Positions 38,701-47,644 of a stretch of DNA of 64,000 nt are shown here, in pieces. The stretch's first letter is position 1; every line of letters starts with the position of its first letter. The DNA comes from Rhodococcoides fascians A44A (lineage in GTDB: Bacteria > Actinomycetota > Actinomycetes > Mycobacteriales > Mycobacteriaceae), in contig NZ_JMEX01000008.1 in the NCBI RefSeq assembly GCF_000760735.1, positions 1,517,502-1,581,501 on the forward strand, given 5' to 3'. Under the pieces are notes generated by a model. The model was not told the origin of the DNA, searched no databases, and saw only the letters and a program-made list of their open reading frames with translations. The position numbers and the translations under genes are program-made.

Positions 38701-39769
38701 CGACGCGCACCGCATCGAAGCGATCGTCCGCGAGAAAATGGGCCCGGAGTTGGCGAACACGATGATCGCCGAAGCCGAATGGGACACCTTCGTCCACCAG
38801 TACCGCCGCGCCGAGCAGCTCGGCCTCGACGCCGCCCCCACCCTCGCCGCCGCACGCTCGGAGCGCGAACTCGCCAGCGCAGACTCCGTCTCCGCCGTGA
38901 TGCACTGGCGTCTCGAGAAGCACATCGAGAACGGTGCGGACGAGATGCACGTGTGGGCGCAAAGCATCGAACCGACGCTGCGCACCCAGTTCGGTGAGCA
39001 CGCCGAGACCATCCTCGGCGACGACGGGGCGTGGCCCGACCTCGCCGCCCATCTGCGCAATGCCGAACGCGCCGGCAAAGACCCCCACGCCGCGATCGTG
39101 GAACTGCGCCGCGGTGTCACCGACCCCGACCCGAGTGCAGCGGATCTGCTCGACGACGCCGAACGACGCTGGCCCCTCGGCCGAGAAGCACGCGATCACA
39201 GTGCCCCGAGTTGGGTCCTGCCGCCGATGCAGGACCGTGAGGGAATCGACCCCGAACTCGTCGCTTGGAGCCGCCGCCGATACACCGAGATCGCCGAACG
39301 CACCCGCGAGCTCGGACAGAACGCCGTCGACGAACAACCCGCCTGGACTCGCCACCTCGGCGAGGTGCCCGACTCCGGCGGTGCCCGACTGCGCTGGCAG
39401 ATCACCGCCTGCCAAGTCGGGGCCTACCGGGAACAATTCGGCATCGACACCGACCGCACCCTCATCGGAGACCGACCCGAACACGGGGAAGCAGCCCGAG
39501 CGTGGGATCAGGTCAGCGCCCGCATCAAGACAGTCACCGCACCCGCGTCGGTACCCGCACACGCAGGCCCCGGACAGCAGTCGGCACCGGTTTCCCAACC
39601 TGCGACGCCAGATCCGATCGTCGACACGGACAGGGCGCGACGAGAGGCCGCCGAGCAACGCGCGGCAGAGCAACGCCGCCTCGCCGAGCAGCGCAAAGCC
39701 GAACGCCGTGAACAACTGCGCCAGCAACAGGTCCGCCGATCCGGGCCGACCCGTGGACCACGTATCTGA
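35726..39769 (+). CDS. traA: MobF (TrwC/TraA-type) conjugative relaxase-helicase
   Basis: A 1347-residue relaxase that would nick oriT, bond to the strand and unwind it. The N-terminal TrwC domain (about 1-330) has the MTVHALHAGDGYTYLTRE start, Tyr candidates (DYYAADG) and the metal-binding triad in NLHTHVAIS near residue 262. A RecD-type helicase follows with Walker A GPAGTGKTTA near 590, ILVDEAGMAS near 660 and the UvrD-C motif YAATIHRSQGMTVDQVHV near 885. The C-terminus is a Gln/Arg-rich charged tail. ATG 35726 or 35729 is the start. Confidence 0.96.
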   Translation: MMTVHALHAGDGYTYLTREVASDDIRRERGQDLTDYYAADGTEPGMWGGRASAELGVSGYVREDQMKALFGEGLHPEAQALIEAAVLDGTKANAAIESVRLGRKFASFRNEVPLMKRIRAEIDNDRAAGGKPLTAEQCQQIRYRIGADEFHREVGRSPASEAELVRYIASQQRRERQPVAGYDCVFTPQKSVSVLWGLGDDDTRVAIERAHSAAVSDVIGWVEDNASYTRVGKAGVGQIESTGLMYTRFDHRDNRNGDPNLHTHVAISTKVQGVDGKWRSLDGRVLHKLAVAASERYNTLIEEYVTRELGTVFADRPGTGINKRAVREIEGIPTALLSEFSRRDAIESRLEKLVSDYRKTHGKDASTAMQMRLADQATLETRNEKAPPKSLGAQRAEWRERALDVVGRRALNSALKTSIGNTITVTDAAAIDHREIARTAVARIAQQRSSWNRWHIQAEVQRQLRPLVFATAAERDAVAEKVTEAALGGESIRLTRQVDATPAALQRSDGASILTVHGNETYTSAAILAAEHRLVGAAHTPTAVMAPGNAYVAALAAHTQRKGWDLGADKKALVEHFLFSGALLAAGVGPAGTGKTTAMRVVVDAWRSSGYNVIALGPSAKAAGVLGDELGVTGRTIADVLTRHENELDTGITPGSMILVDEAGMASTHDLDRLTYIAAEHGAVVRLLGDPQQLAAVDTGGALRLVARSSAAPELVDVHRFRDKEEADISLRLRDGDTSVAAWYAAKDRVQHGMADDLAEKVFTAWAKTSDTDTTSLMIASSNHAVRDLNDRARTDRLAKGLVKKGGNDLSDGLRASAGDRIVTRRNDTGLRVTGTRGERVRNGDLWTVKTAHRDGSLTVRHLEHGGRIRLPADYVKEHCELGYAATIHRSQGMTVDQVHVLVDDTMNRQALYVALTRGRDGNQLYVPIDRIVDPHLIHVHPDKKIADEVVRTIIGRDGSDVSATEQQRDAAVAHRKLDYNVGGYEYAGELIDAHRIEAIVREKMGPELANTMIAEAEWDTFVHQYRRAEQLGLDAAPTLAAARSERELASADSVSAVMHWRLEKHIENGADEMHVWAQSIEPTLRTQFGEHAETILGDDGAWPDLAAHLRNAERAGKDPHAAIVELRRGVTDPDPSAADLLDDAERRWPLGREARDHSAPSWVLPPMQDREGIDPELVAWSRRRYTEIAERTRELGQNAVDEQPAWTRHLGEVPDSGGARLRWQITACQVGAYREQFGIDTDRTLIGDRPEHGEAARAWDQVSARIKTVTAPASVPAHAGPGQQSAPVSQPATPDPIVDTDRARREAAEQRAAEQRRLAEQRKAERREQLRQQQVRRSGPTRGPRI

Positions 39770-40110
39770 GACCGGACACCCGCATCTTCCGTCGCCATTA
39801 GCGACACCGCGCCTGAAGCACCACCATGCGAGCAGCACGTTCGTCGTGTGAACCGTCCGGTGGCGCGAAAAGAAACTAATTCAGGGTATTTGTGGGTGCT
39901 GATACCGCGTCGGAGCAGCGTTGGTTACCGGCAGAGTGCAGTTGAACGTGGCGGGCAGGTGGCCTTAGCCTCGGGCTTTCACGCGAATTGACCTCGACCG
40001 AGTGTCAGTTCGGAGGGATAGTGCCCTGAACTCGGAAGATTGAACTTGCGAAGGCAACAATCCAGCGAGTTCGAGAGGCACGTCAGAAGAAAGAAAGATC
40101 GAGGTTAGCT
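39770..40110. other. 341-bp intergenic region between traA and a convergent gene
   Basis: No gene is supported. GC falls compared with traA. Two convergent transcription units end here. I see no clear terminator hairpin or repeat. Confidence 0.5.
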
Positions 40111-40986
40111 TTACGACGTTTGGTGCCAGCCTGTCTCGAAGTGCTCAAGCACTGTGTAGAAGTACCACTCAATGAACTTCATACGTTCCTCAAGCCTGTC
40201 ATTTCGGATGTTGGCAGATATCCCGCTTGTATGCGCTTCTCGGTACCAGGTTGCGACCTCTAGATCCTGATCTATCCAGATCTCGATTCGCCCGGACATG
40301 ATCTCAGCGTCAGTGGCGGAAGGACACCGCAACCGACCTAAGTACATCGATTCGCCCTCGGCTACGACCGCTGCGGTCTGCTCAGGATCGATTGTGTCCA
40401 TACCGATGCCGCGCGCACCGGCAACTGGATGTACCTTTGCCTCGAACTTAGTGATCAGCGCACCCATTTTGAACGGCATTCGATGGCGATCTCGCCGCGC
40501 CAGATCGTGAAGCCACAGAAGGGCGTTCCCCTTCGCGCCATATTTCGTGTGGTAGGGCTGCATCGACTCAATCGAATCCACAGTCCAGTCCGACATGCCA
40601 TGAAAGGTGTCGGAATTCCGAATCTGCTCGAACTGCTCAGGTGTCTCCTTGATCGGGAACATTCGCGAACCCTGGCGAGTCGGCGGGTTTGAACCTGTGT
40701 CTGCGGCCGCTAGGTCGAAGAACAGATAGTCCAGTCCGCTACGGAGGCTCGCCAACCACTCGCCAAACGCGATCGCGAGATCGGGATGCGCGGAGTACTT
40801 AGCTTCGATTACAACGGTGTTGCCGACTACATTGCGGCTCGCTGCAAAGGATCCCGCGTCACGATCTGCCTCCCTAAGCGTGGCCATCTCCAGCCTGTGC
40901 TTGACGGCTCGATTGAGTCGTGCTCTCGCATTGGTCAAGTCGAGCGCGATAGGTTGCGGCACTTGGTCCCTTTCGAGATTTTTCAC
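40111..40986 (-). CDS. conserved hypothetical protein with an 'RSxLDxL ... QPYH ... KHR'-type pattern
   Basis: A 291-residue soluble protein. It shows a pattern I recall from a widespread uncharacterised bacterial family: FGEWLASLRSGLDYL, a FPI strand, IESMQPYH, then LWLHDLARRDRHRMPF. The function of that family is not known to me. GC is visibly lower than in the neighbouring transfer genes, and the start overlaps the remnant of a serine recombinase, so it looks like a later insertion at the end of the transfer operon. Confidence 0.65.
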   Translation of the reverse strand: MKNLERDQVPQPIALDLTNARARLNRAVKHRLEMATLREADRDAGSFAASRNVVGNTVVIEAKYSAHPDLAIAFGEWLASLRSGLDYLFFDLAAADTGSNPPTRQGSRMFPIKETPEQFEQIRNSDTFHGMSDWTVDSIESMQPYHTKYGAKGNALLWLHDLARRDRHRMPFKMGALITKFEAKVHPVAGARGIGMDTIDPEQTAAVVAEGESMYLGRLRCPSATDAEIMSGRIEIWIDQDLEVATWYREAHTSGISANIRNDRLEERMKFIEWYFYTVLEHFETGWHQTS

Positions 40987-41225
40987 TGAGCTGTCAGACT
41001 ACTTGCCCGGAGGTCGGCTGCGCGTTGAGAGTTCAGCACGTGCCTGACAGTGCCAGGCTGCCAACGGCCACCTAGAGCGGTGGCGATGTCGTCCGCGATG
41101 AGCCCATCGGCAATTGCTTGCAAAGTGGTGCCGGATGCTCGTTGTCGAATCACGCGACCAACAATGTCGTCGATGAGAACCTGCGGTCGTCCGAGGCGTT
41201 CTCCATGATCCTTCTTAGCTGCCAA
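40983..41225 (-). pseudogene. truncated serine recombinase, C-terminal DNA-binding part only
   Basis: The 80-residue frame LAAKKDHGERLGRPQVL ... ASGTTLQAIADGLIADD ... WQPGTVRHVL matches the hinge and helix-turn-helix tail of resolvase/invertase-type recombinases. The 120-residue catalytic domain with its Ser nucleophile is missing. It starts right after the end of the transfer operon and overlaps the next gene by 4 bp. It may be inactive or retained as a small DNA-binding protein. Confidence 0.75.
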
Positions 41226-41249
41226 AACGGCAGGGAGTGTGAATGAAGG

Positions 41250-41873
41250 TCAGGTGAAAGGAACCCAGGCACCCATGCGGGCGTTGAAGGTCCATTCGAT
41301 GCCTTCGAAGCTGACGGGGCTGTCGGGGTCGGCGGGGTCGAGCGGTTCGGCGAGACTGGAGTCGATCGCCATGTCCATTTCGTCGGCGGGGATGGTGCGC
41401 ACTTCCTCGGCCGCGTTGACGTCGGCACCCGGTGCAGGCCGGGCCGGTGCCGGTTCGGGGCGGGCGTCGACATCGGCGTCGACGAACTCCTCGATGTCGG
41501 CGAGCGTGGCCGGCGGCAACGGCCGGTGCGCGCACCGATCGTGGGTGCAACTGTCGAAGTCCGAGATGTCACGGATACGCGCCATGAGCGGCCGGAACCA
41601 CTGCGTGTGCCAGGCGGTGAGGTCGTCCCGGTACTCGTCACCGCGGTAGTAGGCATCGGTCCATGCCGCCATCAGGGCGCTCAGTTCCTCGACGACGGGA
41701 TCGTGGCGGTACCAGCAGGGCGGAATCTTCGTGCCGAGCTCGTAGCGCTCGCGCAGCCACGTGGTCCAGTCGATCAGCTCCGACCACAGGCCCCGCGCCT
41801 GCTCGGCGTCGAGATAGCGCCAGGTGAACCGCGACGGCACCAACTCTTCCTGCTCGCCGCCCGTTGCGGTCAC
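41250..41873 (-). CDS. hypothetical protein at the end of the transfer operon
   Basis: A 207-residue acidic soluble protein. Trp and charged residues dominate the first half (FTWRYLDAEQARGLWSELIDWTTWLRERY; CWYRHDPVVEEL), followed by a Pro/Ala/Glu-rich linker and a final WTFNARMGAWVPF. Its start overlaps the coupling-protein stop by ATGA. Probably an accessory to the coupling ATPase, but no family recognised. Confidence 0.65.
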   Translation of the reverse strand: MTATGGEQEELVPSRFTWRYLDAEQARGLWSELIDWTTWLRERYELGTKIPPCWYRHDPVVEELSALMAAWTDAYYRGDEYRDDLTAWHTQWFRPLMARIRDISDFDSCTHDRCAHRPLPPATLADIEEFVDADVDARPEPAPARPAPGADVNAAEEVRTIPADEMDMAIDSSLAEPLDPADPDSPVSFEGIEWTFNARMGAWVPFT

Positions 41874-43717
41874 GACAGTGTCGTCCCGTCACTGACCTTG
41901 TCGAGCACCACCGCGCCGGACCCGGCCTCGGCACGAGGCGCGGTGCCCGATTCCACGATCTCGTCGAACACCTGCTGCGAGCGCAACACGGCGGCACTTG
42001 ATGGTTTCTCGTCCCACACCGTGGGCAGGTGCACCAGGATCGGCGGGGCGGTCCGGTATATCAGCAGCCCTTGGTCGGGGTCCATCTGGCGGATCTGCGC
42101 CGGCGACATCACCGGTACCTCTCGCAGTGTCGGGCCGGACTGGGCGTTGCCGGAGGGCTGCCACTCGTATCGGTCGCCGAGCATCTTCGAGATCGCTTGC
42201 AGCTCGTCGCCTTTGAGGCCGGGAAGGATCAGGCGGGCGGGGGAGTTGTCGGCGAACATCTTGCCCGCGACCGCGCCCCAGCGGAGCTTGTTCTGCTCTT
42301 CGTTGTGGGCGTAGGCGTGGATGGTGATGCCTCGGCCGCCCGAGTCCGACATCAGATCCGGCAGGCCCGGGATCGGGGCGACGTTGTTGACTTCGTCGAG
42401 CTCGAACCGGATCGGGGGATCGAATCGGCCACCGGGCAGGCTCTGCGAGTGGCGATCGGCGAGGTAGTGCACTTCGCTGGCCAGGGCCGCGATGAACGGT
42501 GCCGCAGAATTGTCCTTGCCCTTCGACACCAGATACAGCGTGTCCGCACCGGATCGAATGAACTCGTCGATGTCGAACGACTCGCGCATCGGCACATCGA
42601 CCGCCTTGAGCAGTGCGGGGGAGGCGAGCGGGGCCAGAAGTCGGCTGGCCGCGCCGATCATGTCGTCGGAGGAATCCGATCCGGAGTCGAGGATCTGGCC
42701 GAGTTCGGCTTCCCACCCGGGCATCGTCCGCATCAGGATCTCGCGCGGTTCGCGGCCTTTACGCGAGTTCACCCACACGCGCAGCGTTGCCAGATCCGCG
42801 CCGCTGATCGCGGCCGCGTGCAGGTAGCAGCGCAGCAGCACCACTGCCTTGTCCTCCCAGTAGCCGCCGTTCTTCGTGTCTCCCATCGGCATTGCCGACA
42901 CCAAGCTCTGAGCGCGGCGGATCGCCACGTCCGGGTCCTGGCATCCGGAGAGGATCGACCAGCGGATCGGGTCGGGCCATCCGGTGATGTTGTCCGGATC
43001 GAAGATCGACACCCGCCCGAGCGCGGCGCGGTGCTCGTACGTCGCCGAGATCAGATCCACTTTCGTCGACGTCACCAGCAAGGTCCCCGGTGCGTCCATG
43101 CAGCGCTGATACGCCACGCGCCAGGTTTTACCCGAGCCGGTGACGCCCTCGACGAGCATGCAGTCGTTCTGTTTGATGTAGACGACCCTGTCGGGGTCGA
43201 CCATGTTGCAGCCCAACGCGATCGCGACCTCGCTCGCGTCCAGTTTCGAGGCCCGCGTGCCCTTCAACGACGAACGGGTGGCGACGGCAGCGGTGCGGAC
43301 ACTCTTGTCGTCGATACCTGCCCGGGCGAGTTCACGTCGGCCGGCGAAACCACGTTGCGCCTGACCGCGGTGGTGCTGCCAGTCGTCGATCTCGGAGCTG
43401 ATCCACAGGGCCACAGCGGTATACAGCGCACCGAGCACCAGAATGCACACCCAGGTCACCCACGCCGGGCCCGGCTGCGCGGTCGCCGGCCACGCAGCGG
43501 CGGGGTCCGACGGGTTCGTGGCCAACCCGCGGAAGATCGAGAACAGCTCACCGAGGCTGGTGGGCATCGCGATCACCTTGCCCGAGACCAGCGAGGAGAC
43601 CATGCCGCCGCCGGCGACAGCGACCACCAGACCCAGGATCAGAGCGGCACCGACCCAGACCTCGGACGGAACGAACAGATCGCTGGGCCGACGGGGAGGG
43701 GATTGCATCGCACTCAT
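41870..43717 (-). CDS. traD: type IV coupling protein (TraD/VirD4-like ATPase)
   Basis: A 615-residue membrane ATPase expected to bring the relaxase-DNA complex to the channel. It has two N-terminal membrane helices (VWVGAALILGLVVAVAGGGMV; WVTWVCILVLGALYTAVAL), a Walker A LVEGVTGSGKTWR, a Walker B-like IRFELDEVNNVAPIPGLPDLMSD and a conserved RGITIHAYAHNEEQ motif. The start ATG 43717 overlaps the previous stop by ATGA; the longer upstream frame is not supported. Length fits actinobacterial TraD/TraG proteins. Confidence 0.9.
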   Translation of the reverse strand: MSAMQSPPRRPSDLFVPSEVWVGAALILGLVVAVAGGGMVSSLVSGKVIAMPTSLGELFSIFRGLATNPSDPAAAWPATAQPGPAWVTWVCILVLGALYTAVALWISSEIDDWQHHRGQAQRGFAGRRELARAGIDDKSVRTAAVATRSSLKGTRASKLDASEVAIALGCNMVDPDRVVYIKQNDCMLVEGVTGSGKTWRVAYQRCMDAPGTLLVTSTKVDLISATYEHRAALGRVSIFDPDNITGWPDPIRWSILSGCQDPDVAIRRAQSLVSAMPMGDTKNGGYWEDKAVVLLRCYLHAAAISGADLATLRVWVNSRKGREPREILMRTMPGWEAELGQILDSGSDSSDDMIGAASRLLAPLASPALLKAVDVPMRESFDIDEFIRSGADTLYLVSKGKDNSAAPFIAALASEVHYLADRHSQSLPGGRFDPPIRFELDEVNNVAPIPGLPDLMSDSGGRGITIHAYAHNEEQNKLRWGAVAGKMFADNSPARLILPGLKGDELQAISKMLGDRYEWQPSGNAQSGPTLREVPVMSPAQIRQMDPDQGLLIYRTAPPILVHLPTVWDEKPSSAAVLRSQQVFDEIVESGTAPRAEAGSGAVVLDKVSDGTTLS

Positions 43718-44544
43718 CGAACTGTCCTGTCGTCGGTGGAAGAGACACGGCGAAAATAGCTTTCGAGCACGTGCAGCTCGGCGGCGAGACCGACAGCGCA
43801 GTCCGCGTCGGCGACCGGGTCGAGGGCGGCGAGGTTGGCTCGTAGCTGCGTGATCCGGATGTACCGGGCCACCGCGGCGGCATCGGTATCGGAGATCGGG
43901 GCGGGATGGGTGATCTCGAACCGCCCCTGGTCGGGCAGGTACGTCACGGTAGGCGGGGTCCGTCGACCGCTGCGCTCGGTGATCGAGCGGGCGAGGGCGT
44001 GTGCGAGGCGGTGCGCGATGACCGGTGCCCACTGTCCGAGCATTAGTGGCGAGTTCGGCAGTGGATCGGGCCGAGTCGAGAGCACACGCACGTCGACGCC
44101 GGTTGTCACAATTACACGGCTACCGGGGCCGAGGTCGCTCCGCCATTGGATCGGCAGGGTGATGTCGTCGACGGCGGCATGGAGAAAGTCCGGTGCCAGT
44201 GTCCGCATCGGCTCTCCGCCGAGATCGAGTGCCGGCGCGGTCCGCGCTTTCCTGACGCCGGCGCTGTAGGCCGGGATGGCGGCGAGTGCGCAGGCGATCT
44301 CGCCGGAGGTACCGGACACACAGACCTCGTCGTGCCCGTCGACAGTGACGGTGATGTCGGGGCGACCGGCGTCGCGGGCGGCGGCGTGGCTGACGGCGAA
44401 TCGTGCTGCGGCGGAGGGCGTTGCGAACCTGCCCCCCGTGCTCGAGCGGGTGTCGTCGTACCCGATCGGGGCCGGCGAGCTCACGTCGACGTCGATGGTG
44501 CGGGAACGCCCGGCCGCTGACGGCGATGGCGATGAGGTGCTCAT
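43714..44544 (-). CDS. hypothetical transfer-operon protein
   Basis: A 276-residue soluble protein between the VirB4-like and coupling ATPases, joined to both by ATGA overlaps (start ATG 44544). It has an acidic Ser-rich N-terminus, two alpha/beta segments (VIVTTGVDVRVLSTRPDPLPNSPLM; HRLAHALARSITERSG) and a C-terminal helix. No family recognised; position suggests an accessory cytosolic component. Confidence 0.65.
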   Translation of the reverse strand: MSTSSPSPSAAGRSRTIDVDVSSPAPIGYDDTRSSTGGRFATPSAAARFAVSHAAARDAGRPDITVTVDGHDEVCVSGTSGEIACALAAIPAYSAGVRKARTAPALDLGGEPMRTLAPDFLHAAVDDITLPIQWRSDLGPGSRVIVTTGVDVRVLSTRPDPLPNSPLMLGQWAPVIAHRLAHALARSITERSGRRTPPTVTYLPDQGRFEITHPAPISDTDAAAVARYIRITQLRANLAALDPVADADCAVGLAAELHVLESYFRRVSSTDDRTVR

Positions 44545-46040
44545 GCGGGTGTGACTCCTTTCACGGCGGCATCGGTGTCGGTGAGGGCGATCTCCTGCGG
44601 GGAGCGGACGTGTTCCATCAGGATCGGGTCGGCCGAGCCGATCTTGACCAGGCATTCGCCCTGGCCCAGGCCCATGATGATGTCGATGGACCCGGGCGGG
44701 AGGTGATACATCTCCGCGGTCTCGCGGGCGTCGTCGTAGCGTTCCTGCGCGAACAGGAACACGATTCCCGCTTCCTGCATGAGCGCCCGGGCAGGGGAAT
44801 CGTGGGACATGTCGGAGGGGTGATGGAAGGCCGAGACGGTCGACAGGCCCAGTCCGCGAGAGAGTTTCATGTTCGACCGGAACACCGTGCCGGTCGATCC
44901 TTCGGCGACGTGCCAGCCTTCCTCGACGATGAGAATGGTCTGCTTGGACACCGACGAGCGGGCCGCGAGCAGGTTCGCCAGCCAGGTGTTGATCACGGTC
45001 ATCACCACCCGTAGCGCAGGCCCTTCGGTCGGCAGCGCGGAGACGTCGAAGTGTGCGAAGGGGTGCTCAAGCGCCTCCCGGACCTCCGGGGAGGTTTCGG
45101 CGTCGACGAGGCCTTTGAGGTCCCGGTCTACCAGGCGCAGCAGGGCCAGGCCAGGCTCATAGCCCCATTCGAGCGAGCGCTCGGACCAGCGGTCACCGAA
45201 GTACGAGCCGTCGTCGGTGGACGGCTCGACGAGGCGGCGGGCGAGATCCTCGAGCACCGGTGCACGACCTGTGGCGGCGGCGTCGGCGTTGACCAGCTCC
45301 AACGCTCGGCCGACGGCGCTCTTCTCCGGTGTGGTCAGCGGGCGTTCCATCGTGTCGGCGAGGACGGCGAGCACGAGGGCTTCCTGACCGGCCGGGGTGA
45401 CACCGTCGAGACCGCCGGCGTGTTCACCGCCGGTGGTGATCGCCGGATCGAGCAGGTTCAGTCGCGCCCCGCCGCCACCGGTTTTGAACCGGACCGATTC
45501 GACCCCGAGGGTGCGGGCGAAGATGGAGTACTCGCCCTCGCTGCCCTGACGTTTCTTGTCGATGACTACCACCTGGCGGCCGAAGATGATCTGCCGCCAC
45601 AAAAACGCGGTCTTGATCATCGACGACTTGCCCTTGCCGATGTCCCCGACGACACAGACGTTGATGTTGGAGATGTCGGTGCCGTAGAGCTCGAACGGAT
45701 CGGTGATCACCAGATCCTGCGAGATCCGGTTCAGGCCCGTCACCGCTCCCTGGTGGCGGGCACTGCGGCGGCTGATGGCCAGGTTCAGCGCTTCGGACTG
45801 CCTGGTCGTACTCCACGCACCTTCGGAGCGGGGTTCGTACCAGCCGTAGCGGTCGAGGAGCGCGAACCGCCGAGGCGGCTTACGGCGGGCAATCCGCTTT
45901 GGGACCGCCTGCGCGGTCTCGAGGACGGCGACGCCGCCGTCGCCGAGTCGTTCCCGATCGCCGCCGAGCAACCGCGGGCGTACCGGTTGCTCGGTCGCGG
46001 CGGATCGGGTGGAGGGACGACGGGTGGTGTGTTGCGGCAT
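44541..46040 (-). CDS. VirB4-like conjugative ATPase
   Basis: A 499-residue secretion ATPase powering assembly and transfer. It starts at ATG 46040 after an AGGAG site. Walker A is VVGDIGKGKSSMIK (about residue 137), Walker B lies in TILIVEEGWHVA, and a conserved RSNMKLSRGLGLSTVSAFHHPSD stretch follows, as in TraC/VirB4 and SCO-type actinobacterial proteins. It is shorter than proteobacterial VirB4 (about 800); the missing N-terminal half may be provided by the SCO6880-type protein encoded just upstream. Confidence 0.9.
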   Translation of the reverse strand: MPQHTTRRPSTRSAATEQPVRPRLLGGDRERLGDGGVAVLETAQAVPKRIARRKPPRRFALLDRYGWYEPRSEGAWSTTRQSEALNLAISRRSARHQGAVTGLNRISQDLVITDPFELYGTDISNINVCVVGDIGKGKSSMIKTAFLWRQIIFGRQVVVIDKKRQGSEGEYSIFARTLGVESVRFKTGGGGARLNLLDPAITTGGEHAGGLDGVTPAGQEALVLAVLADTMERPLTTPEKSAVGRALELVNADAAATGRAPVLEDLARRLVEPSTDDGSYFGDRWSERSLEWGYEPGLALLRLVDRDLKGLVDAETSPEVREALEHPFAHFDVSALPTEGPALRVVMTVINTWLANLLAARSSVSKQTILIVEEGWHVAEGSTGTVFRSNMKLSRGLGLSTVSAFHHPSDMSHDSPARALMQEAGIVFLFAQERYDDARETAEMYHLPPGSIDIIMGLGQGECLVKIGSADPILMEHVRSPQEIALTDTDAAVKGVTPA

Positions 46041-46054
46041 CGAAATCTCCTGGG

Positions 46055-47641
46055 CTACTTGGTGTAGCGCGTCACGGCGAGACCGCGGGCGAAGGGAAGG
46101 GTGGTGAACAGGGCGACGTCGTGTGTGTCGTCCTGCCAGGTGATGGTTTTGATTCCTGATTCGTCGGCGGCTTCCTCCACGCGCGTGCACGCCTGCTCGA
46201 GGTCGTCTTCGTCGCGGCCGGTGACCGCGATCGACAGGGAGTAGATGGTGCCGTGATGGCCCGAGCCGGGCATCAGATCGGCGCGTCGACGCCCGGACGC
46301 GGTGGCCATCACTTCGGCCGAGCCGTCGCCGGTGATGCCTTTGCGTGCGGCGCTTTCCTGCGCCGCCTTGTCCTGGGTGAAGTCTTGGCTGGCCGCTTCC
46401 CGGGCGACGGCATCGGGCACGAAATCGACTCGGACACTGACGGTTCGGATCGTCGGGGACGGCGGGTTCTCGTCGTCGCCGATGTCGGGCGCGACCCCGG
46501 TCAGCAGCGGCGCGAGCCACAGTGGGCCCAGCGGAATGGGTTCGATGCTCGCCGGCGGGAGGAACCCGACACGGGTGTGCCAGCGGCCGGACACCATGAC
46601 CGAGTCGTGGCCACCGATGTAGGAGGGCCAGCAGTTCGACCACCTGGCCCCTTGGTGACGATCGAGTGGGTTCGACGGGTCGACGAACGCGCGGATCAGC
46701 GCGCAGGTGCGCTGCTCACCGAGGACCTGGACGCGGCCCAGGCCGGCTGCGACGAGTTTGCTCACCGCGCGCATCGTCTCGTCGCGGATCACTTGGGCGA
46801 CACCGCCTTCGAATCGGGCACCTTTCCCGCCCGCCGCTCGGGCGGCCGCGTGCTCGAAGTGGTCGGTTTGGGGGAATTTGAGCACCACGTAGGCCCGATG
46901 CTCTTCCGAGTGCGGCCGGATGGTGTCGATGAGGTCGCCGTAGGACTCCACCGGTGCCCGCAGACGCATGTCGCCGAGCTTTTCGACCTCCCGCTCCACC
47001 CAGTCCTCGTGCATGGTCAGATCCGCGGGAATGGAGCGGTGGATCAGCTGCACTCCGCGGATGAGTGAGGTCTTGCGGGCCATCGAGGCGCTGAACAGAC
47101 CGAACTTCTCCGATGTCGTCGCCCAGGCCGCGTCGGTGCGCAGCCCGCCGGCCAGGCCCTGCACGGACAGGACGACCGTGTAGTAGGCCCGCTCGCCGGG
47201 GTTGGCGGTGCGGACGATGAACATCCCGTCCAGGCCGGTGCCGGCGACGTCGAGCGGTGCGGTCCGCCCGAGCGGCACCGGGTACTCCCAGCCGGGGTCG
47301 AGATCGGCTACCCCGTAGGCGGGGTCGTCGGCGTTGCGATAGACGTGCTCCCCGCGCCGCATCCGCGTCCAGTTCCGCAACCGGTGCATCTGCCGCGCCG
47401 CCAGGGAAACGTCTCCGAATTCGTATGTCGAGGCGAACACCCCGACGTAGAACACGGCCACGAGCCCGACGGTCATCGCGCCCCCGCCCGCGGCGAAGTA
47501 GTACACGACGCCGATGATCAGAGCCGCGGTCCAGGTGATGAGCACCGGTGCCGAGATCCCGGTCATGCCGCGGCGCGCGATCTCACCGCCCAGGATGGAG
47601 GTTCTCTGCTCGCTGTCGTGTTCGACGGTCTCGGTCGACAT
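46055..47641 (-). CDS. SCO6880 family type IV secretion protein
   Basis: A 528-residue protein of the SCO6880 family found in actinobacterial conjugation clusters. Two adjacent membrane helices lie near residues 30-72 (PVLITWTAALIIGVVYYFAAGGG; MTVGLVAVFYVGVFAST), followed by a large cytosolic domain with GVQLIHRSIPADLTMHEDW and RWSNCWPSYIGGHDSVMV. The helices recall PrgI/VirB3 and the remainder the N-terminus of VirB4. It is 14 bp upstream of the VirB4-like gene. Confidence 0.85.
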   Translation of the reverse strand: MSTETVEHDSEQRTSILGGEIARRGMTGISAPVLITWTAALIIGVVYYFAAGGGAMTVGLVAVFYVGVFASTYEFGDVSLAARQMHRLRNWTRMRRGEHVYRNADDPAYGVADLDPGWEYPVPLGRTAPLDVAGTGLDGMFIVRTANPGERAYYTVVLSVQGLAGGLRTDAAWATTSEKFGLFSASMARKTSLIRGVQLIHRSIPADLTMHEDWVEREVEKLGDMRLRAPVESYGDLIDTIRPHSEEHRAYVVLKFPQTDHFEHAAARAAGGKGARFEGGVAQVIRDETMRAVSKLVAAGLGRVQVLGEQRTCALIRAFVDPSNPLDRHQGARWSNCWPSYIGGHDSVMVSGRWHTRVGFLPPASIEPIPLGPLWLAPLLTGVAPDIGDDENPPSPTIRTVSVRVDFVPDAVAREAASQDFTQDKAAQESAARKGITGDGSAEVMATASGRRRADLMPGSGHHGTIYSLSIAVTGRDEDDLEQACTRVEEAADESGIKTITWQDDTHDVALFTTLPFARGLAVTRYTK

Positions 47642-47644
47642 CGC

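Noticed and set aside
37601..39838. 745-codon minus-strand frame opposite traA
   Set aside because: Antisense of the relaxase-helicase frame, dominated by Val, Asp, Gly and His; typical of GC-skewed third positions.
42029..43759. 576-codon plus-strand frame opposite traD
   Set aside because: The minus frame has Walker A and B motifs of a coupling protein; the plus frame is its shadow.
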